DNA of 64,000 nt from JAJPHW01 sp963771505 (GCA_963771505.1 CAVYTO010000005.1:132656-196655), one strand, 5' to 3'. Counted from the stretch's first letter, positions 49,967 to 59,626 are shown. Notes: generated from the sequence alone by a model not told the origin. Program-made: numbers and translations.

Positions 49967-50042
49967 GAAGAAAGCCCGGCAGCAGGTCCCTCCACTCCAC
50001 AAAGCGATTCGCAAGCGAACCGCTTTGCATCGCTCGGGATGG
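49967..50042 (-). repeat. Right arm of inverted repeat flanking the GIY-YIG gene
   Basis: Inverted copy of 49538-49608. The outer part reads CATCCCGA (on the minus strand), the inner part AGTGGAGGGACCTGCTGC then GGGCTTTCTTC; the central core is a different imperfect palindrome (GCGGTTCGC, GCGAATCGC). Its outer end is 9 bases from the stop of the peptide permease gene. Confidence 0.75.
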
Positions 50043-50050
50043 CAGGGCTC

Positions 50051-50968
50051 CTACTGCCTAATTCTCGGGTTTGCTACGGAATACAAAAAGTCCGTAAAAA
50101 AATTCACCGCGACATAGGTCAAGCCAATGGCCAGAATGCATCCCTGCACCAGGTAGTAGTCGCGGTTGCCGATCGCCGTGATCGTGAGTCGCCCGATTCC
50201 GGGCCAGGAAAAAATCGTCTCGGTGACGATCGCCCCTGCCAACAAGGCTCCGAATTGCAGTCCAACTACCGTGATAATCGGGATCATCGCGTTCCGCAGT
50301 GCGTGCCTGTAAACCACGGTCCGTTCGGGGAGGCCTTTGGCTCGCGCCGTCCGGATGTAATCCTGGCTCAACTCTTCCAGCATGGATGTGCGAACCATTC
50401 GCGTTAGAATCGCCGCCAGCGCCCCACCCATGGTGATCGCGGGCAGAACCAGATTCGCGAAGCTTCCCGCCCCTGAGACCGGCAGCCATCCTAGTCTGAT
50501 GGCAAAAAACAAAATCAAAATCGGCCCCAGGGCAAAATTCGGGAACGACAATCCGAACAAGCTGACGACCGACAACGTCCGGTCGTCCCATTGATTTCTG
50601 CGCTGCGCCGATCGAACTCCCGCTGGAATCGAGAGCAGCACCGCCACAAACAACGCCGCCAGCGTCAACTGAAGGGTGTACGGATAGCGCTGAAGCACCA
50701 GCTTGCTCACGCTCTGGTTCATTCTCACGGACTGCCCGAGATCGCCGTGAGCAACGCCTTTCCAATAGCGCAAATACTGTTTGCCGAGGGGTTCGTCGAA
50801 ACCGTAGGCGTGCCGCGCCGCCTGCACATCTGCCGCCGGCGCGCCTTCACCCAGCATTTGCAGGATTGGATCGCCGGGGACAAGGTGGATCATCAAAAAC
50901 ACGAGCGACACCACCAGCCACACGACTGGCAGTGCGTACAACATCCGCTTTAGAAAATAAACAAGCAT
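50051..50968 (-). CDS. Peptide/nickel-type ABC transporter permease (DppB-like)
   Basis: 305 residues from ATG 50968. The DppB-type permease is clear: YFLKRMLYALPVVWLVVSLV, MIHLVPGDPILQMLGEGAP, then six membrane helices, and the coupling loop EELSQDYIRTARAKGLPER, LRNAMIPIITVVGLQFGALL. Partners DppC, DppD/F and a binding protein are not present: the gene is followed directly by the inverted-repeat/GIY-YIG cassette, which may have separated them. It starts 22 bases after the CNNM/CorC gene on the same strand. Confidence 0.88.
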   Translation of the reverse strand: MLVYFLKRMLYALPVVWLVVSLVFLMIHLVPGDPILQMLGEGAPAADVQAARHAYGFDEPLGKQYLRYWKGVAHGDLGQSVRMNQSVSKLVLQRYPYTLQLTLAALFVAVLLSIPAGVRSAQRRNQWDDRTLSVVSLFGLSFPNFALGPILILFFAIRLGWLPVSGAGSFANLVLPAITMGGALAAILTRMVRTSMLEELSQDYIRTARAKGLPERTVVYRHALRNAMIPIITVVGLQFGALLAGAIVTETIFSWPGIGRLTITAIGNRDYYLVQGCILAIGLTYVAVNFFTDFLYSVANPRIRQ

Positions 50969-50990
50969 CAGCAATTAGCGGCGGTTGCTT

Positions 50991-52361
50991 TCAATCTCCC
51001 GTTTGCCCAAGCGCCGTCGATTCCAGCTTCTCGATTTTCACTTTGGCGATGCGGTGACTTTCCATTTCTTCCACGGTGAAGCGATGGCCTTCGTAATCGA
51101 ACCTGTCGCCGACTTCAGGGATTTTTTGCAGCCGCGCGAAGATGAAGCCCGCCAGGGTCTCGAACCCGCCGTCCCGCGGCAGCGTTAGCCCATACTGCGA
51201 ATCCAGGTCACGGATTCCGGTCGCGCCTTCCAGAACCACGGCAATTTTACCTTCAAAAATCGGCTGCTCCACCGGCCCGACATCGAACTCGTCTTCGATC
51301 TCTCCCACCAGTTGTTCGAGAATGTCTTCCGCTGTGATCACACCCGCAGTGGAACCAAATTCATCGACCACCACTGCTAGATGACGCTTGCGCTGTTTGA
51401 ATTCTTCCAACAGTTCAGTCAGCACTTTTGTTTCTGGGACGACCAAAACATCGCGCATGATCTGGCTGATCTTCATGCTTGAGATTCGCGCCGCCTGCGC
51501 CGCGCTGGAACCGATCCGCACGCGAGTCCACCGCGTCAGATCCTTTGAATGGAGCAACCCTATAATGTGCTCTGGCCCGCTTTGCGGATCGTAGACCGGG
51601 ACCCGCGAGTGTTGTTCGTCCACCACGCGGTTGAGAGCATCTTCCAAAGAAAGGTCGCCCGGCAGGGAGAATATCTTAGGACGCGGCACCATCACTTCCC
51701 GCACGGTGATGTTTTCGAGTTCCAGCGCATTGTGGATCATCTGTTCCTGCGCCGGGGGGATTTGCCCCAGCTGCCGACTGGCCGTCGCAATCAATTTCAG
51801 TTCATCGGGGGAATGGACCGAGCCATGCCGCACCCCGGGCGTGCCAAATATCCGCAGTACCGAGGCCGCAGCCCGGCTCATGACAAAAAGCAGCGGACGC
51901 GTCAAAGTCAGGAAGACATCCATCGGCGCAGCCACGGCTAGCGCTACCTGCTCTCCGCGCTGCAAGGCCAAAGACTTCGGCACCAGTTCGCCGAGGATGA
52001 CGTGCAGGGATGTAATGAGGGTGAAGGCCAGAACGATGGCGATTCCGTGAGCGTAAACGAGAGCGTGGGGAACCTCCGCAATAATCCCCATTCCCTCAAC
52101 GATGTGGGCGACGATTGGCTCGCCAATCCAACCCAGCGTTAAGCTGACGATGGTGACACCTAACTGGACGCCATTCACCACCTCATCCAGATTGCGGTGC
52201 AGTTTTTGGACGGTGCGTGCGCCGATTCGACGCGCCTCCACCAGTTGCTGAATGCGCGTGTCGCGCACACTCACCAGCGCGAATTCCGCGGCGGCAAAGA
52301 AGGCGTTCAGCGCCACCAGCAGCAAGACCAGGAACACCCGCAGCAGAACATAGGCGATCAT
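50991..52361 (-). CDS. CNNM/CorC (HlyC-type) membrane protein
   Basis: 456 residues. DUF21 membrane domain with several helices (1-190: LLVALNAFFAAAEFALVSVR, VSLTLGWIGEPIVAHIVEG, VILGELVPKSLALQRGEQVA), then two CBS domains (about 205-335: VMVPRPKIFSLPGDLSLEDA, GLLHSKDL) and a CorC_HlyC domain (about 350-440). Such proteins are candidate Mg/Co exporters or regulators; true hemolysin activity is not expected. Probably one transcript with the downstream permease. Confidence 0.92.
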   Translation of the reverse strand: MIAYVLLRVFLVLLLVALNAFFAAAEFALVSVRDTRIQQLVEARRIGARTVQKLHRNLDEVVNGVQLGVTIVSLTLGWIGEPIVAHIVEGMGIIAEVPHALVYAHGIAIVLAFTLITSLHVILGELVPKSLALQRGEQVALAVAAPMDVFLTLTRPLLFVMSRAAASVLRIFGTPGVRHGSVHSPDELKLIATASRQLGQIPPAQEQMIHNALELENITVREVMVPRPKIFSLPGDLSLEDALNRVVDEQHSRVPVYDPQSGPEHIIGLLHSKDLTRWTRVRIGSSAAQAARISSMKISQIMRDVLVVPETKVLTELLEEFKQRKRHLAVVVDEFGSTAGVITAEDILEQLVGEIEDEFDVGPVEQPIFEGKIAVVLEGATGIRDLDSQYGLTLPRDGGFETLAGFIFARLQKIPEVGDRFDYEGHRFTVEEMESHRIAKVKIEKLESTALGQTGD

Positions 52362-52635
52362 GGAAGGGTAATTCTAACATTCCAAAGGAGTAGTTTTGAG
52401 AAGCCCTTCGGGCCAGAATGTTAAACTTGTAAGTTCCAGACCAATAAGCGCTCGGCGTGGCTAGAGACTCGGATCATTCACTGATAAACGGAGAATTGCT
52501 GCTTCCCTTTCTACGTTTAGATGGTCTAACGCTTCGATCCGAACGGTTATGTCATATCTTGAAGGAACAAATTTTGCGCGTGATCCGTATCAAAGTTTGA
52601 CGGCGCACAGTCATTAGAAAGCGCAGGAGGCGGCA

Positions 52636-53847
52636 GTGAACGGAAATAATCAAGCCAAGAAGCGACGCAAGCGTCTGCTTATTATCGGAATTGTCATCGC
52701 GGTCGTGCTGGTATTTGCCGGCGTGGTCTTTGCCTTCACTCGTGGAGGCACCAAGATCGACCCTACCAAGCTGGCGAAGGTTGAAAAAGGCGACCTGGCG
52801 AAGAGCGTCGTTGCCACCGGCAAAGTCGAGCCCATCACAAAGGTTGAAGTAAAAAGCAAAGCCAGCGGCCTGGTGAAAAAGCTTTATGTGGAATACGGCG
52901 ATAAGGTCCACCAGGGTCAATTGCTGGCACAACTCGATAAAGCTGAAATTCAGGCTGGAGTGGATCAATCTCGAGCGTCTCTTGAAGCTGCGCAGGCCAA
53001 CCTGATCAGTGCCAAAGCCGACTTCGAACGCGCAAAGGTCGACGCTGAAGGCCCAGACGTTCCATTGCTCAAGCGTGCGTACGAGCGCGCCCAGGGTATG
53101 GCCAAAGATGGAGTCGTCTCCACATCGGCCCTCGAAGACGCGCAAAAGGCTTACGAACTTTCTTTGAATAAGCAGAATGTATCCAAAGCCCAGGTCACCG
53201 TGCTGAAGGCAAAAATCGCCCAGGCCGATGCTACCGTCGCGCAAGACCAGGCGAACCTGAAGCAATTCGAAGAGCAACTCGGATATACCGACATTCAGTC
53301 TCCAATCGACGGCATCGTTCTTTCTCGCGACGTCGAAATCGGCGACGCGGTGAGCTCGATTCTCGTTCTCGGTTCTTCCGCCACGCTGGTGATGACGCTC
53401 GGCGATACCAGCCAGGTTTACGTAAAGGGCAAAGTTGACGAGAGCGACATCGGCAAGGTCTATCTCGGCCAGCCGGCGCGGATTAAGGTCGAATCTTTCA
53501 AAGACAAAACGTTCAACGGGGTCGTCACTAAGATTTCGCCGATGGGTGTCGAAAAAGACAACGTCACCACGTTTGAAGTTCGGGCGTCGATTAACAATCC
53601 CGGCGGAGAGTTGAAGGCGGAAATGACCGCGAACGCCGAGATCATCCTCGAGGAGCACAAAGGTGTGCTGCAAATTCCGGAAGGCGCGATTCTCTATGAC
53701 AAAGACAAGAAAGCTTCCGTCGAGATTCCGGATACAAAAGAGAAGGACGGAAAGCGCAAGATTGCCGTCAACATCGGCATCTCCAACGGAGCCAAGACCG
53801 AGTTGCTGAGCGGACTCAAAGAGGGCGATCAAGTCATCCTTCAATAG
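52636..53847 (+). CDS. Periplasmic adaptor (membrane fusion) protein, RND/MacA-like
   Basis: 403 residues, GTG start at 52636 with GCAGGAGG upstream. One N-terminal membrane helix (LLIIGIVIAVVLVFAGVVFA), a split lipoyl domain (about 48-85: VEPITKVEVKSKASGLVKKL and about 215-240: LGYTDIQSPIDGIVLSRDVE), a coiled-coil hairpin between them (about 100-205, Ala/Lys/Gln rich), a beta-barrel (about 250-320) and a membrane-proximal end. It links an inner-membrane pump to an outer channel. No pump or ABC gene follows, so its partner is elsewhere. Confidence 0.9.
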   Translation: MNGNNQAKKRRKRLLIIGIVIAVVLVFAGVVFAFTRGGTKIDPTKLAKVEKGDLAKSVVATGKVEPITKVEVKSKASGLVKKLYVEYGDKVHQGQLLAQLDKAEIQAGVDQSRASLEAAQANLISAKADFERAKVDAEGPDVPLLKRAYERAQGMAKDGVVSTSALEDAQKAYELSLNKQNVSKAQVTVLKAKIAQADATVAQDQANLKQFEEQLGYTDIQSPIDGIVLSRDVEIGDAVSSILVLGSSATLVMTLGDTSQVYVKGKVDESDIGKVYLGQPARIKVESFKDKTFNGVVTKISPMGVEKDNVTTFEVRASINNPGGELKAEMTANAEIILEEHKGVLQIPEGAILYDKDKKASVEIPDTKEKDGKRKIAVNIGISNGAKTELLSGLKEGDQVILQ

Positions 53848-53866
53848 CGCTAAGAGCTTTGAATCA

Positions 53867-53899
53867 GGGGCACGGATAAAAGCCGTGCCCCGAGTTTTG
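53867..53899 (+). terminator. Terminator after the adaptor gene
   Basis: GGGGCACGG and CCGTGCCCC form a perfect 9-bp stem with a 7-base loop, followed by GAGTTTT. It lies 20 bases after the adaptor stop and before the DUF4097 gene. Confidence 0.75.
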
Positions 53900-53928
53900 T
53901 ACTAAACTGCCCATTCCGAGGGAAATTG

Positions 53929-54909
53929 ATGAAAATGCAAGCCGCTTTTGCCAAACTCTTACCCGTTTTAATCATTGCAACTCTGGCTTGCACTCAGGCA
54001 CCGCAAGCCATCGCCGCCAGCGAAGGCCACTTTGAACGTACCCTGTCAGTTTCCGGAGCGGTTGACCTGGACTTGAGCACGGGTTCGGGCGATATCAGGG
54101 TTTCGAGCGGCGCAGCGGGCAAGGTCGAAATTTCCGCCCGCATTAAAGCCAACAGTTGGTTTGGCAGTGCGGATGAAAAAATTCGCCAGATCGAATCCAA
54201 TCCGCCGATCCAGCAAAGCGGCAGCACGATTCGTGTCGGCCATCTCGACAGCGACATGCTGCACAACATTTCCATTTCCTATGAGATCGTCGTTCCCGCC
54301 GACACCCGCCTACATTCCCACACCGGTTCGGGCGACCAGACCATAACCGGACTGCAGGGTCAGGTCGAGGTAGACGGCGGTTCAGGTGATCTCAAGTTAT
54401 CGAGTCTCGGAGCGGGCGTCCACGCCGAAACAGGTTCCGGTGACGTCACCATCCACGACATTCATGGCGATATCCGCGCCAAGACCGGCAGCGGGTCGAT
54501 TCACGCTTCTGGCATCGCTGGCGGATTCGAAGGCCACACAGGAAGCGGATCGGTGGAACTCGAACAGACTACCTCCGGGTCCGTCCGCGTCTCAACCGGC
54601 TCAGGCGATGTCGAACTTCGAGGTATTCAGGGTTCGCTTCAGGCCGAAACCGGCAGCGGCTCGCTCGAGGTGGACGGCAAACCCTCCGGCGAATGGAACC
54701 TGCGCACAAGTTCCGGCGAGGTCAAGCTCAGGGTTCCGGCTCAATCCAGCTTCGATCTCGATGCCTCAACCAGCTCCGGTTCGGTGTCGGCTTCCATGCC
54801 CATGACGGTCCAGGGCCGAATAGAGCGAAAACAGGTTCACGGTAAAGTCGGCAACGGAGGTGTCCCTGTGGTAGTGCGAACCGGATCGGGTGACATCTCC
54901 ATCGATTAA
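53929..54909 (+). CDS. Secreted DUF4097 protein with Gly/Ser 'TGSGD' repeats
   Basis: 326 residues from ATG 53929 (GAGGGAA upstream). Signal peptide (AKLLPVLIIATLACTQAPQA). About 12 repeats of a short beta strand built on TGSGD(V/I) (LDLSTGSGDIRVSSG, HAETGSGDVTIHD, RAKTGSGSIHASG and others) form a right-handed beta helix of the DUF4097 family. The regular repeat makes it the clearest example in the window. Role unknown; may act at the cell envelope. Confidence 0.86.
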   Translation: MKMQAAFAKLLPVLIIATLACTQAPQAIAASEGHFERTLSVSGAVDLDLSTGSGDIRVSSGAAGKVEISARIKANSWFGSADEKIRQIESNPPIQQSGSTIRVGHLDSDMLHNISISYEIVVPADTRLHSHTGSGDQTITGLQGQVEVDGGSGDLKLSSLGAGVHAETGSGDVTIHDIHGDIRAKTGSGSIHASGIAGGFEGHTGSGSVELEQTTSGSVRVSTGSGDVELRGIQGSLQAETGSGSLEVDGKPSGEWNLRTSSGEVKLRVPAQSSFDLDASTSSGSVSASMPMTVQGRIERKQVHGKVGNGGVPVVVRTGSGDISID

Positions 54910-55019
54910 GCCGAGGGGGCGCCTTGCATTTCCATTACCTCGGTGCCTTGACTCGGACATCCCATCGGGTTACTTTCGATTTTTGCGCTTATTTTGCACC
55001 GAAAACCGAGAGGAATCTT

Positions 55020-55850
55020 GTGCCCCATCAACCGATCATTACGCTGACCACTGATTTTGGACTTAACGACCATTTCGTCGGCACCGTTAAAGGCGTCATT
55101 CTCGAAATCGTCCCCGAAGCCACCATCGTGGACATCTGCCATTCCGTGCAGGCATTTGACGTTCTCGACGGAGCTTTGACGATCGCCCAGGCTTATTCGT
55201 ACTTCCCAGCGGGCACGGTCCACATGGTGGTGGTTGACCCCGGCGTAGGTACCGCACGCCGCCCGATTCTCGTCAGCAGCGAGCGCCACCACTTTGTAGC
55301 GCCTGACAATGGTGTGATGTCGTTGATTTATGGCCGCGAAGAACGGCTGCATGTCCGTCATATCACGGCGGAGCATTACTCGCTCCAGCCCATCAGTAAT
55401 ACATTTCATGCCCGCGACATTTTTGCACCGGTCGCTGCTTATCTCGCGAAGGGCGTCGACTCAGAGAAGTTTGGAGATGAGATCACGGATTTTGTCCGCT
55501 TCAACGCTCCCAAGCCCAAAGCCGCATCCGCTGGAGCGCTGAAGGGCGTGGTGCTCAAAGTCGACCGCTTCGGCAACCTCGTCACCAACATCACACCCAA
55601 AGATGCGCCAATGATATTTCAGCTGGATCCGGTGCCGTTCAAGATTGTGGCCGGAAAACGCGAAATCACAGCCATCCATGCGAATTACGCGGAAGGCCAG
55701 CCGGGAGAAGTCTTCGGTATCCTTGGTAGCATGGGATATCTCGAGATCGCTGCCAATCGCGCCGCAGCGGCACAACTTCTCGGCGTCGGCAAAGGCGCAG
55801 AAATCAATATTGTGTTGGAAGGCGCAAGCGCAGCCGGAAGCGGCCAGTAA
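55020..55850 (+). CDS. S-adenosyl-L-methionine hydroxide adenosyltransferase (SAM hydrolase)
   Basis: 276 residues with GTG start at 55020 (AGAGG upstream; frame open from 54924). The DUF62/SAM halogenase-hydrolase family: ITLTTDFGLNDHFVGTVKGV with the catalytic Asp, VVDPGVGTARRPILVS, FVAPDNGVMSL, FHARDIFAPVAAYLA and VDRFGNLVTNI. It cleaves SAM with water to adenosine and methionine. A fluorinase or chlorinase role is unlikely: the 23-residue loop of true fluorinases is not apparent. Tight spacing after the DUF4097 gene. Confidence 0.92.
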   Translation: MPHQPIITLTTDFGLNDHFVGTVKGVILEIVPEATIVDICHSVQAFDVLDGALTIAQAYSYFPAGTVHMVVVDPGVGTARRPILVSSERHHFVAPDNGVMSLIYGREERLHVRHITAEHYSLQPISNTFHARDIFAPVAAYLAKGVDSEKFGDEITDFVRFNAPKPKAASAGALKGVVLKVDRFGNLVTNITPKDAPMIFQLDPVPFKIVAGKREITAIHANYAEGQPGEVFGILGSMGYLEIAANRAAAAQLLGVGKGAEINIVLEGASAAGSGQ

Positions 55851-56075
55851 CTACTTTGGCCGGGTTGTGGGATGGACATACCGGTCCATTTCTCCGGTCC
55901 ACTTGAGAAATCGCCAAAGGTTCGCGCGCTCGTGCCACGTGAATTCCCAGAATTCCAGAAACCCTATATCTTTCATCCTCACGCCGCAGTAGGTCTCCAC
56001 GCGCCATAGTAGATACGGACTGCGCCAAGGCGCTAAACGATGCCCCCGCGTGGCATTCCAAAGAAATCGCAGCAT
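55851..56075 (-). CDS. Small conserved acidobacterial protein (Trp/Arg-rich)
   Basis: 74 residues from MLRFLWNATR (ATG 56075; the frame opens at 56084). Very rich in Trp, Arg, Phe and Tyr: RGHRLAPWRSPYLLWRVETY, FLEFWEFTWHERANLWRFLK and MDRYVHPTTRPK. I recall similar short proteins ending in a DRYxxP motif in other Acidobacteriota; no function is known. Convergent with the SAM hydrolase gene (directly adjacent ends). Possibly membrane associated through its aromatic face. Confidence 0.6.
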   Translation of the reverse strand: MLRFLWNATRGHRLAPWRSPYLLWRVETYCGVRMKDIGFLEFWEFTWHERANLWRFLKWTGEMDRYVHPTTRPK

Positions 56076-56202
56076 GTGGCCCATAAGAAACTCGCCAGCT
56101 CAGAATTCTAATTCGTTTGCGGCCATGCCGGTTAACCAGCCGTATTGCCTCGATCCAAGAACGCAGGTGGTAAAATTCGCTTCTGGCTGCCCTCTTCACT
56201 TC

Positions 56203-56553
56203 ATGACCCAAACCGCCCGACAGAAGGCCGAAGACCATTATTACGCCGCCCTCGACCTCGTCGCCGACGGCGAAGCCGAACGCGCGGTCAACGAATATCG
56301 CAGCGCGCTTTCAGCCGACCCTGACTTTACCGAAGCGATGCACGGGTTGGCACGCGTTCTTCAAGGTCTCGGACGTCTCGACGAAGCCATCGCTACGGCG
56401 CAGCGCATCGCAGAACTTGATCCAGACGACGTTCTCGCCCACACCAGCCTGTCTGTGCTCTACCAGATGAAGGGGATGATTCCAGAAGCCGAAGCGGAAG
56501 GCAACAAAGCTCGCGTTCTCAGCTGGAAGCAGCAGTTGAAGAAAGGCGTTTAA
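56203..56553 (+). CDS. TPR repeat protein
   Basis: 116 residues from ATG 56203 (MTQTARQKAEDHYY); the open frame extends to 56050 but the upstream part lacks TPR character. Three tetratricopeptide units: AEDHYYAALDLVADGEAERA, ALSADPDFTEAMHGLARVLQ, and ELDPDDVLAHTSLSVLYQMK. It should act as a protein-protein adaptor; the partner is unknown. Convergent with pilR. Confidence 0.82.
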   Translation: MTQTARQKAEDHYYAALDLVADGEAERAVNEYRSALSADPDFTEAMHGLARVLQGLGRLDEAIATAQRIAELDPDDVLAHTSLSVLYQMKGMIPEAEAEGNKARVLSWKQQLKKGV

Positions 56554-56559
56554 GCCGCT

Positions 56560-57948
56560 CTATAGCTTGTACTTCTTCATTAAGTGCCGGAAGGATCGGT
56601 AAGAGATTTTCAGGGTATCCGCTGCCCGCGTCTGTACTCCGTTCGCTTGTTCCAGCGCGGTTTTCAGCAACGACACTTCGATGCTGGACACATAATTTTC
56701 CATGTCCATGCCATCCGGAAGGCTGGCAGGACCGCCTACGGTAAAGCCTCCCGCAGCGCCCGCAGCGGCAGCCCGGCTTTTAGGACGCTCAGCGGGAAGT
56801 TCCACATGCAACGATGCCGACGTTTCCAGCGCCACCGCCCGTTCAATCGTATTCTCGAGTTGCCGGACGTTGCCCGGCCAATCGTATCCGCTAAGCCCTT
56901 CGATCGCGCCCGGCGCAAACGCGCTAAGATTCTTGCCTGCCGCAGGCGCGTACTTCTTCAAGAAATGGTTTACCAGCAGCGGAATATCTTCCCTGCGCTC
57001 TCGCAGCGGCGGCACTACGACCGGAATCACATTCAGCCGGTAGTAAAGATCTTCGCGGAAGGTCCCGTCTGAAACCTGGCGGTCCAGATCGCGGTTGGTG
57101 GCCGCAATCACGCGAACGTCAATTGGGATTTCCGCGCTTCCTCCCACCGGACGAACGCACCGTTCCTGAAGAACACGCAACAGCTTCACCTGCATGGTGA
57201 GCGTCATCTCACCGATTTCGTCGAGAAACACCGTGCCCTGGTTTGCGACTTCGAATAGTCCGAGCTTGTTCTGGTTCGCGCCGGTGAATGCACCTTTCAC
57301 ATAGCCGAAGAGTTCACTTTCCAGCAGTGTTTCAGGAAAAGCTCCGCAGTTAATGGAAACAAACGGTTCAGTGGCCCTCGGCGAGCAAACATGCACGCCG
57401 CGCGCTACTAATTCTTTACCGGTTCCGCTCTCCCCATAAATGAGTACCGTGCTTTGAGTGGACGCAACTGTACGTACTGTCTGCTTCAGTTTTTCCATCG
57501 CGGCGCTGACGCCGACAATGTTGTCGAGCGAATTGCGCGCGGCGGCGTCACGTTTGAACGCAAAATTCTGCCGACTGAGTGAAAGCTTCTCGAGAGCGCG
57601 GTTAATCGCGAGCTTGATCTCATCCACCAGACCGGGCGTTTTCCGAATGTAGTCGGCAGCGCCTCCGGCCTTCACCGCCTGCACTGCGGCTTCGTAATCA
57701 TCCACGGCGGTCATCAGGATCACGGCCGAATCCGGTGACGAACGATGCGCATGGCGCAGTACCTCGATGCCGTTAATGTTCGGCATCTTGATATCGGTCA
57801 CGACAACGTCATAGATCGCTCCATCCAGCTTGCGCTTGGCGGCTTCACCGGACGTAACGGTTTCCACTTTGTGACCTTCGCGACGCAGCGCGATGTCGAG
57901 CATCTCGCAGATCGATCGCTCGTCGTCACAAACCAGGATGTTACCCAT
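56560..57948 (-). CDS. pilR: Sigma-54-dependent response regulator, PilR-like
   Basis: 462 residues from MGNILVCDDE (ATG 57948). Receiver (1-115: ILVCDDERSICEML, VVVTDIKMPNINGIEVL with the acceptor Asp), AAA+ activator (about 140-375: VLIYGESGTGKELVARGVHV, the GAFTGA loop in YVKGAFTGANQNKLGLFE, TVFLDEIGEMTL, YDWPGNVRQLENTIERAVAL) and a Fis-type HTH (about 430-462: VQTRAADTLKISYRSFRHLM). It activates sigma-54 promoters, probably of pilin genes, after phosphorylation by the adjacent kinase, whose gene it overlaps by 8 bases. Confidence 0.93.
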   Translation of the reverse strand: MGNILVCDDERSICEMLDIALRREGHKVETVTSGEAAKRKLDGAIYDVVVTDIKMPNINGIEVLRHAHRSSPDSAVILMTAVDDYEAAVQAVKAGGAADYIRKTPGLVDEIKLAINRALEKLSLSRQNFAFKRDAAARNSLDNIVGVSAAMEKLKQTVRTVASTQSTVLIYGESGTGKELVARGVHVCSPRATEPFVSINCGAFPETLLESELFGYVKGAFTGANQNKLGLFEVANQGTVFLDEIGEMTLTMQVKLLRVLQERCVRPVGGSAEIPIDVRVIAATNRDLDRQVSDGTFREDLYYRLNVIPVVVPPLRERREDIPLLVNHFLKKYAPAAGKNLSAFAPGAIEGLSGYDWPGNVRQLENTIERAVALETSASLHVELPAERPKSRAAAAGAAGGFTVGGPASLPDGMDMENYVSSIEVSLLKTALEQANGVQTRAADTLKISYRSFRHLMKKYKL

Positions 57949-59626
57949 GCGCGGCCTCCGCCTGAGCGCCATCCAAATCGAGAATATTGGCGTCGTCTTT
58001 CTCTTCGCTGTCCGTTCCGTTCACGCTAGCCATTCGCCTCAGCCGCAATACAAATTCGCTTCCTTGCCCCGGTTTGGAACGCGCCCAAACTTTGCCTTCA
58101 TGCGCCTGCACGATCTGGTAAACAATCGCAAGCCCGAGGCCGGTTCCGCCTTCGAATTGCGACTGGAATGGCTCGAATATTTTCTCCACGAGTTGCGGAT
58201 CGATTCCCGGCCCAGTATCCGAAAAACTCAACTGCCAATCCGCTTCGGCGGATGCGACTGAAACTCGCAGGCGGCCTCCGGTGCGCATCGCCCGAACTGC
58301 ATTCTCCGCAAAGTTCCAGAACACCTGCTTGATCTTGTCCCCATCCGCAAAGGCGAGCGCTTCCTGCACTTTGAAATCGCGTTCGATTACAATTCCGCAA
58401 CCTTCCGCCGTGAGACGGTGCTCCAACAAGGTCAACGTATCGTCAAGCAGCGGCAACAAATCTACCCGCGCGAATTCGTAGCGCTTGCCCCGCGAGTAAG
58501 AGAGGAAGTCGGTGATGATGTTGTTCAACCGGTCCGACTCGCGAGTAACGATCTGTAAAAGCTGCCGATGTTCTTCCGTGAGATCGGGAATATCCGCCAA
58601 CATGCTCACCGAACCGGCGATCGAGGTCAGAGGATTGCGGATTTCGTGCGCGATCGCCGCCGCAAGCCTTCCCACCGCAGCCAATTTGTCCTGGATGCGA
58701 ACTTCGCGTTCCAGCCGGCGAATTTGCGTCAGGTCGTCCAGTGTGTAGACGAAGCCAACCGTGCTCCGCCCCGGCATGTTCAATTCCGAAATCATGACGC
58801 GAAAAGTCTTGCGAAAACCGTTTGGAGCTACAAATCGAACTTCGTCATACCGTCCCTTGGAATTCATCAAAGGCAAAGGGTCTTGAAAGAGATGTTGGAT
58901 GGGAAATCCCCACAACTCACGTTCAGTCTGCTCCAGCAGTTTCTGTGCTGCATGGTTCGACAACGTTATGTGCCCATCCAGCCCGGTCGTAATAAGGCCG
59001 CCACTGATCGACTGAATGATGTTTTCGTGCAGCGCCTGCAAGTCTTCCAGCACGCCGCTGGTCTGTTTCAGCTTGACGTCGACCTGCCGCAACTTCGCCG
59101 CAAGCAGGCTGGCTAAATACGCCACCGCGAGATAAGCGATGAGGTTGACGAAAATGATGGCTTGAAAGGTCTTGAAGTCGGGATGGCTGGAAGAATATGC
59201 AGGAATTAGTCCGAAATACGAAAGCTCCAGCACCGTCCCGAACAGAATGAATGCCAGCCCGGCAATCAACCTGCCCACATGCGGGGCAATAATATGCAGC
59301 CAACGATAATTACCAGCGGATAGAGAAAGTTGAAGGAACTATCAACGCCGCCGGTCGCATAAACGATCAGCGTCACCAGCACTAAATCGGTGACCACCTG
59401 AAGCACGCACTGGATGCGGAATTCCTGCCAGAACGAAACCAGCAGCAGATGAAAAATCGACAGCGCATACCAGAGCAGAATGGCATTGACGAACAGCCGC
59501 AAGGGCAACGGGCTGAGCGGTGAGCCGCGAGATCGCCAGCTCAATTCCCAGTAAGAGTGTGAGGATGAGTATGCGGACTTTGACCAGCCATGCCAGCCAT
59601 TGCCGCTCATCAAACATCGATTGCAT
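57941..59626 (-). CDS. pilS: PilS-like sensor histidine kinase, apparently frameshifted twice
   Basis: Three frames join into one kinase. N-terminal: from ATG 59626, FDERQWLAWLVKVRILILTL, then a shift near 59505-59515 into LPLRLFVNAILLWYALSIFH, QVVTDLVLVTLIVYATGGVD and PLVIIVGCILLPRMWA, giving six membrane helices; a second shift at about 59270-59280 into RLIAGLAFILFGTVLELSYF. Then PAS (about QSISGGLITTGLDGHITL), HisKA (AAIAHEIRNPLTSIAGSVSM, with the phosphorylated His) and HATPase (FWNFAENAVRA, DTGPGI, GGTGLGLAIVYQIVQ). It would sense envelope state and phosphorylate PilR. Two single-base losses in one gene favour sequence error over decay. Confidence 0.85.

Noticed and set aside
52552..53844. 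430-codon minus-strand ORF opposite the adaptor gene
   Set aside because: The plus strand has a clear membrane fusion protein with signal, lipoyl and coiled-coil features; the antisense frame has no domain pattern and is a by-product of codon bias.
57941..59278. A soluble histidine kinase gene starting at 59278
   Set aside because: The missing membrane domain is encoded immediately upstream in two other frames, so the true gene is longer and frameshifted in this sequence.
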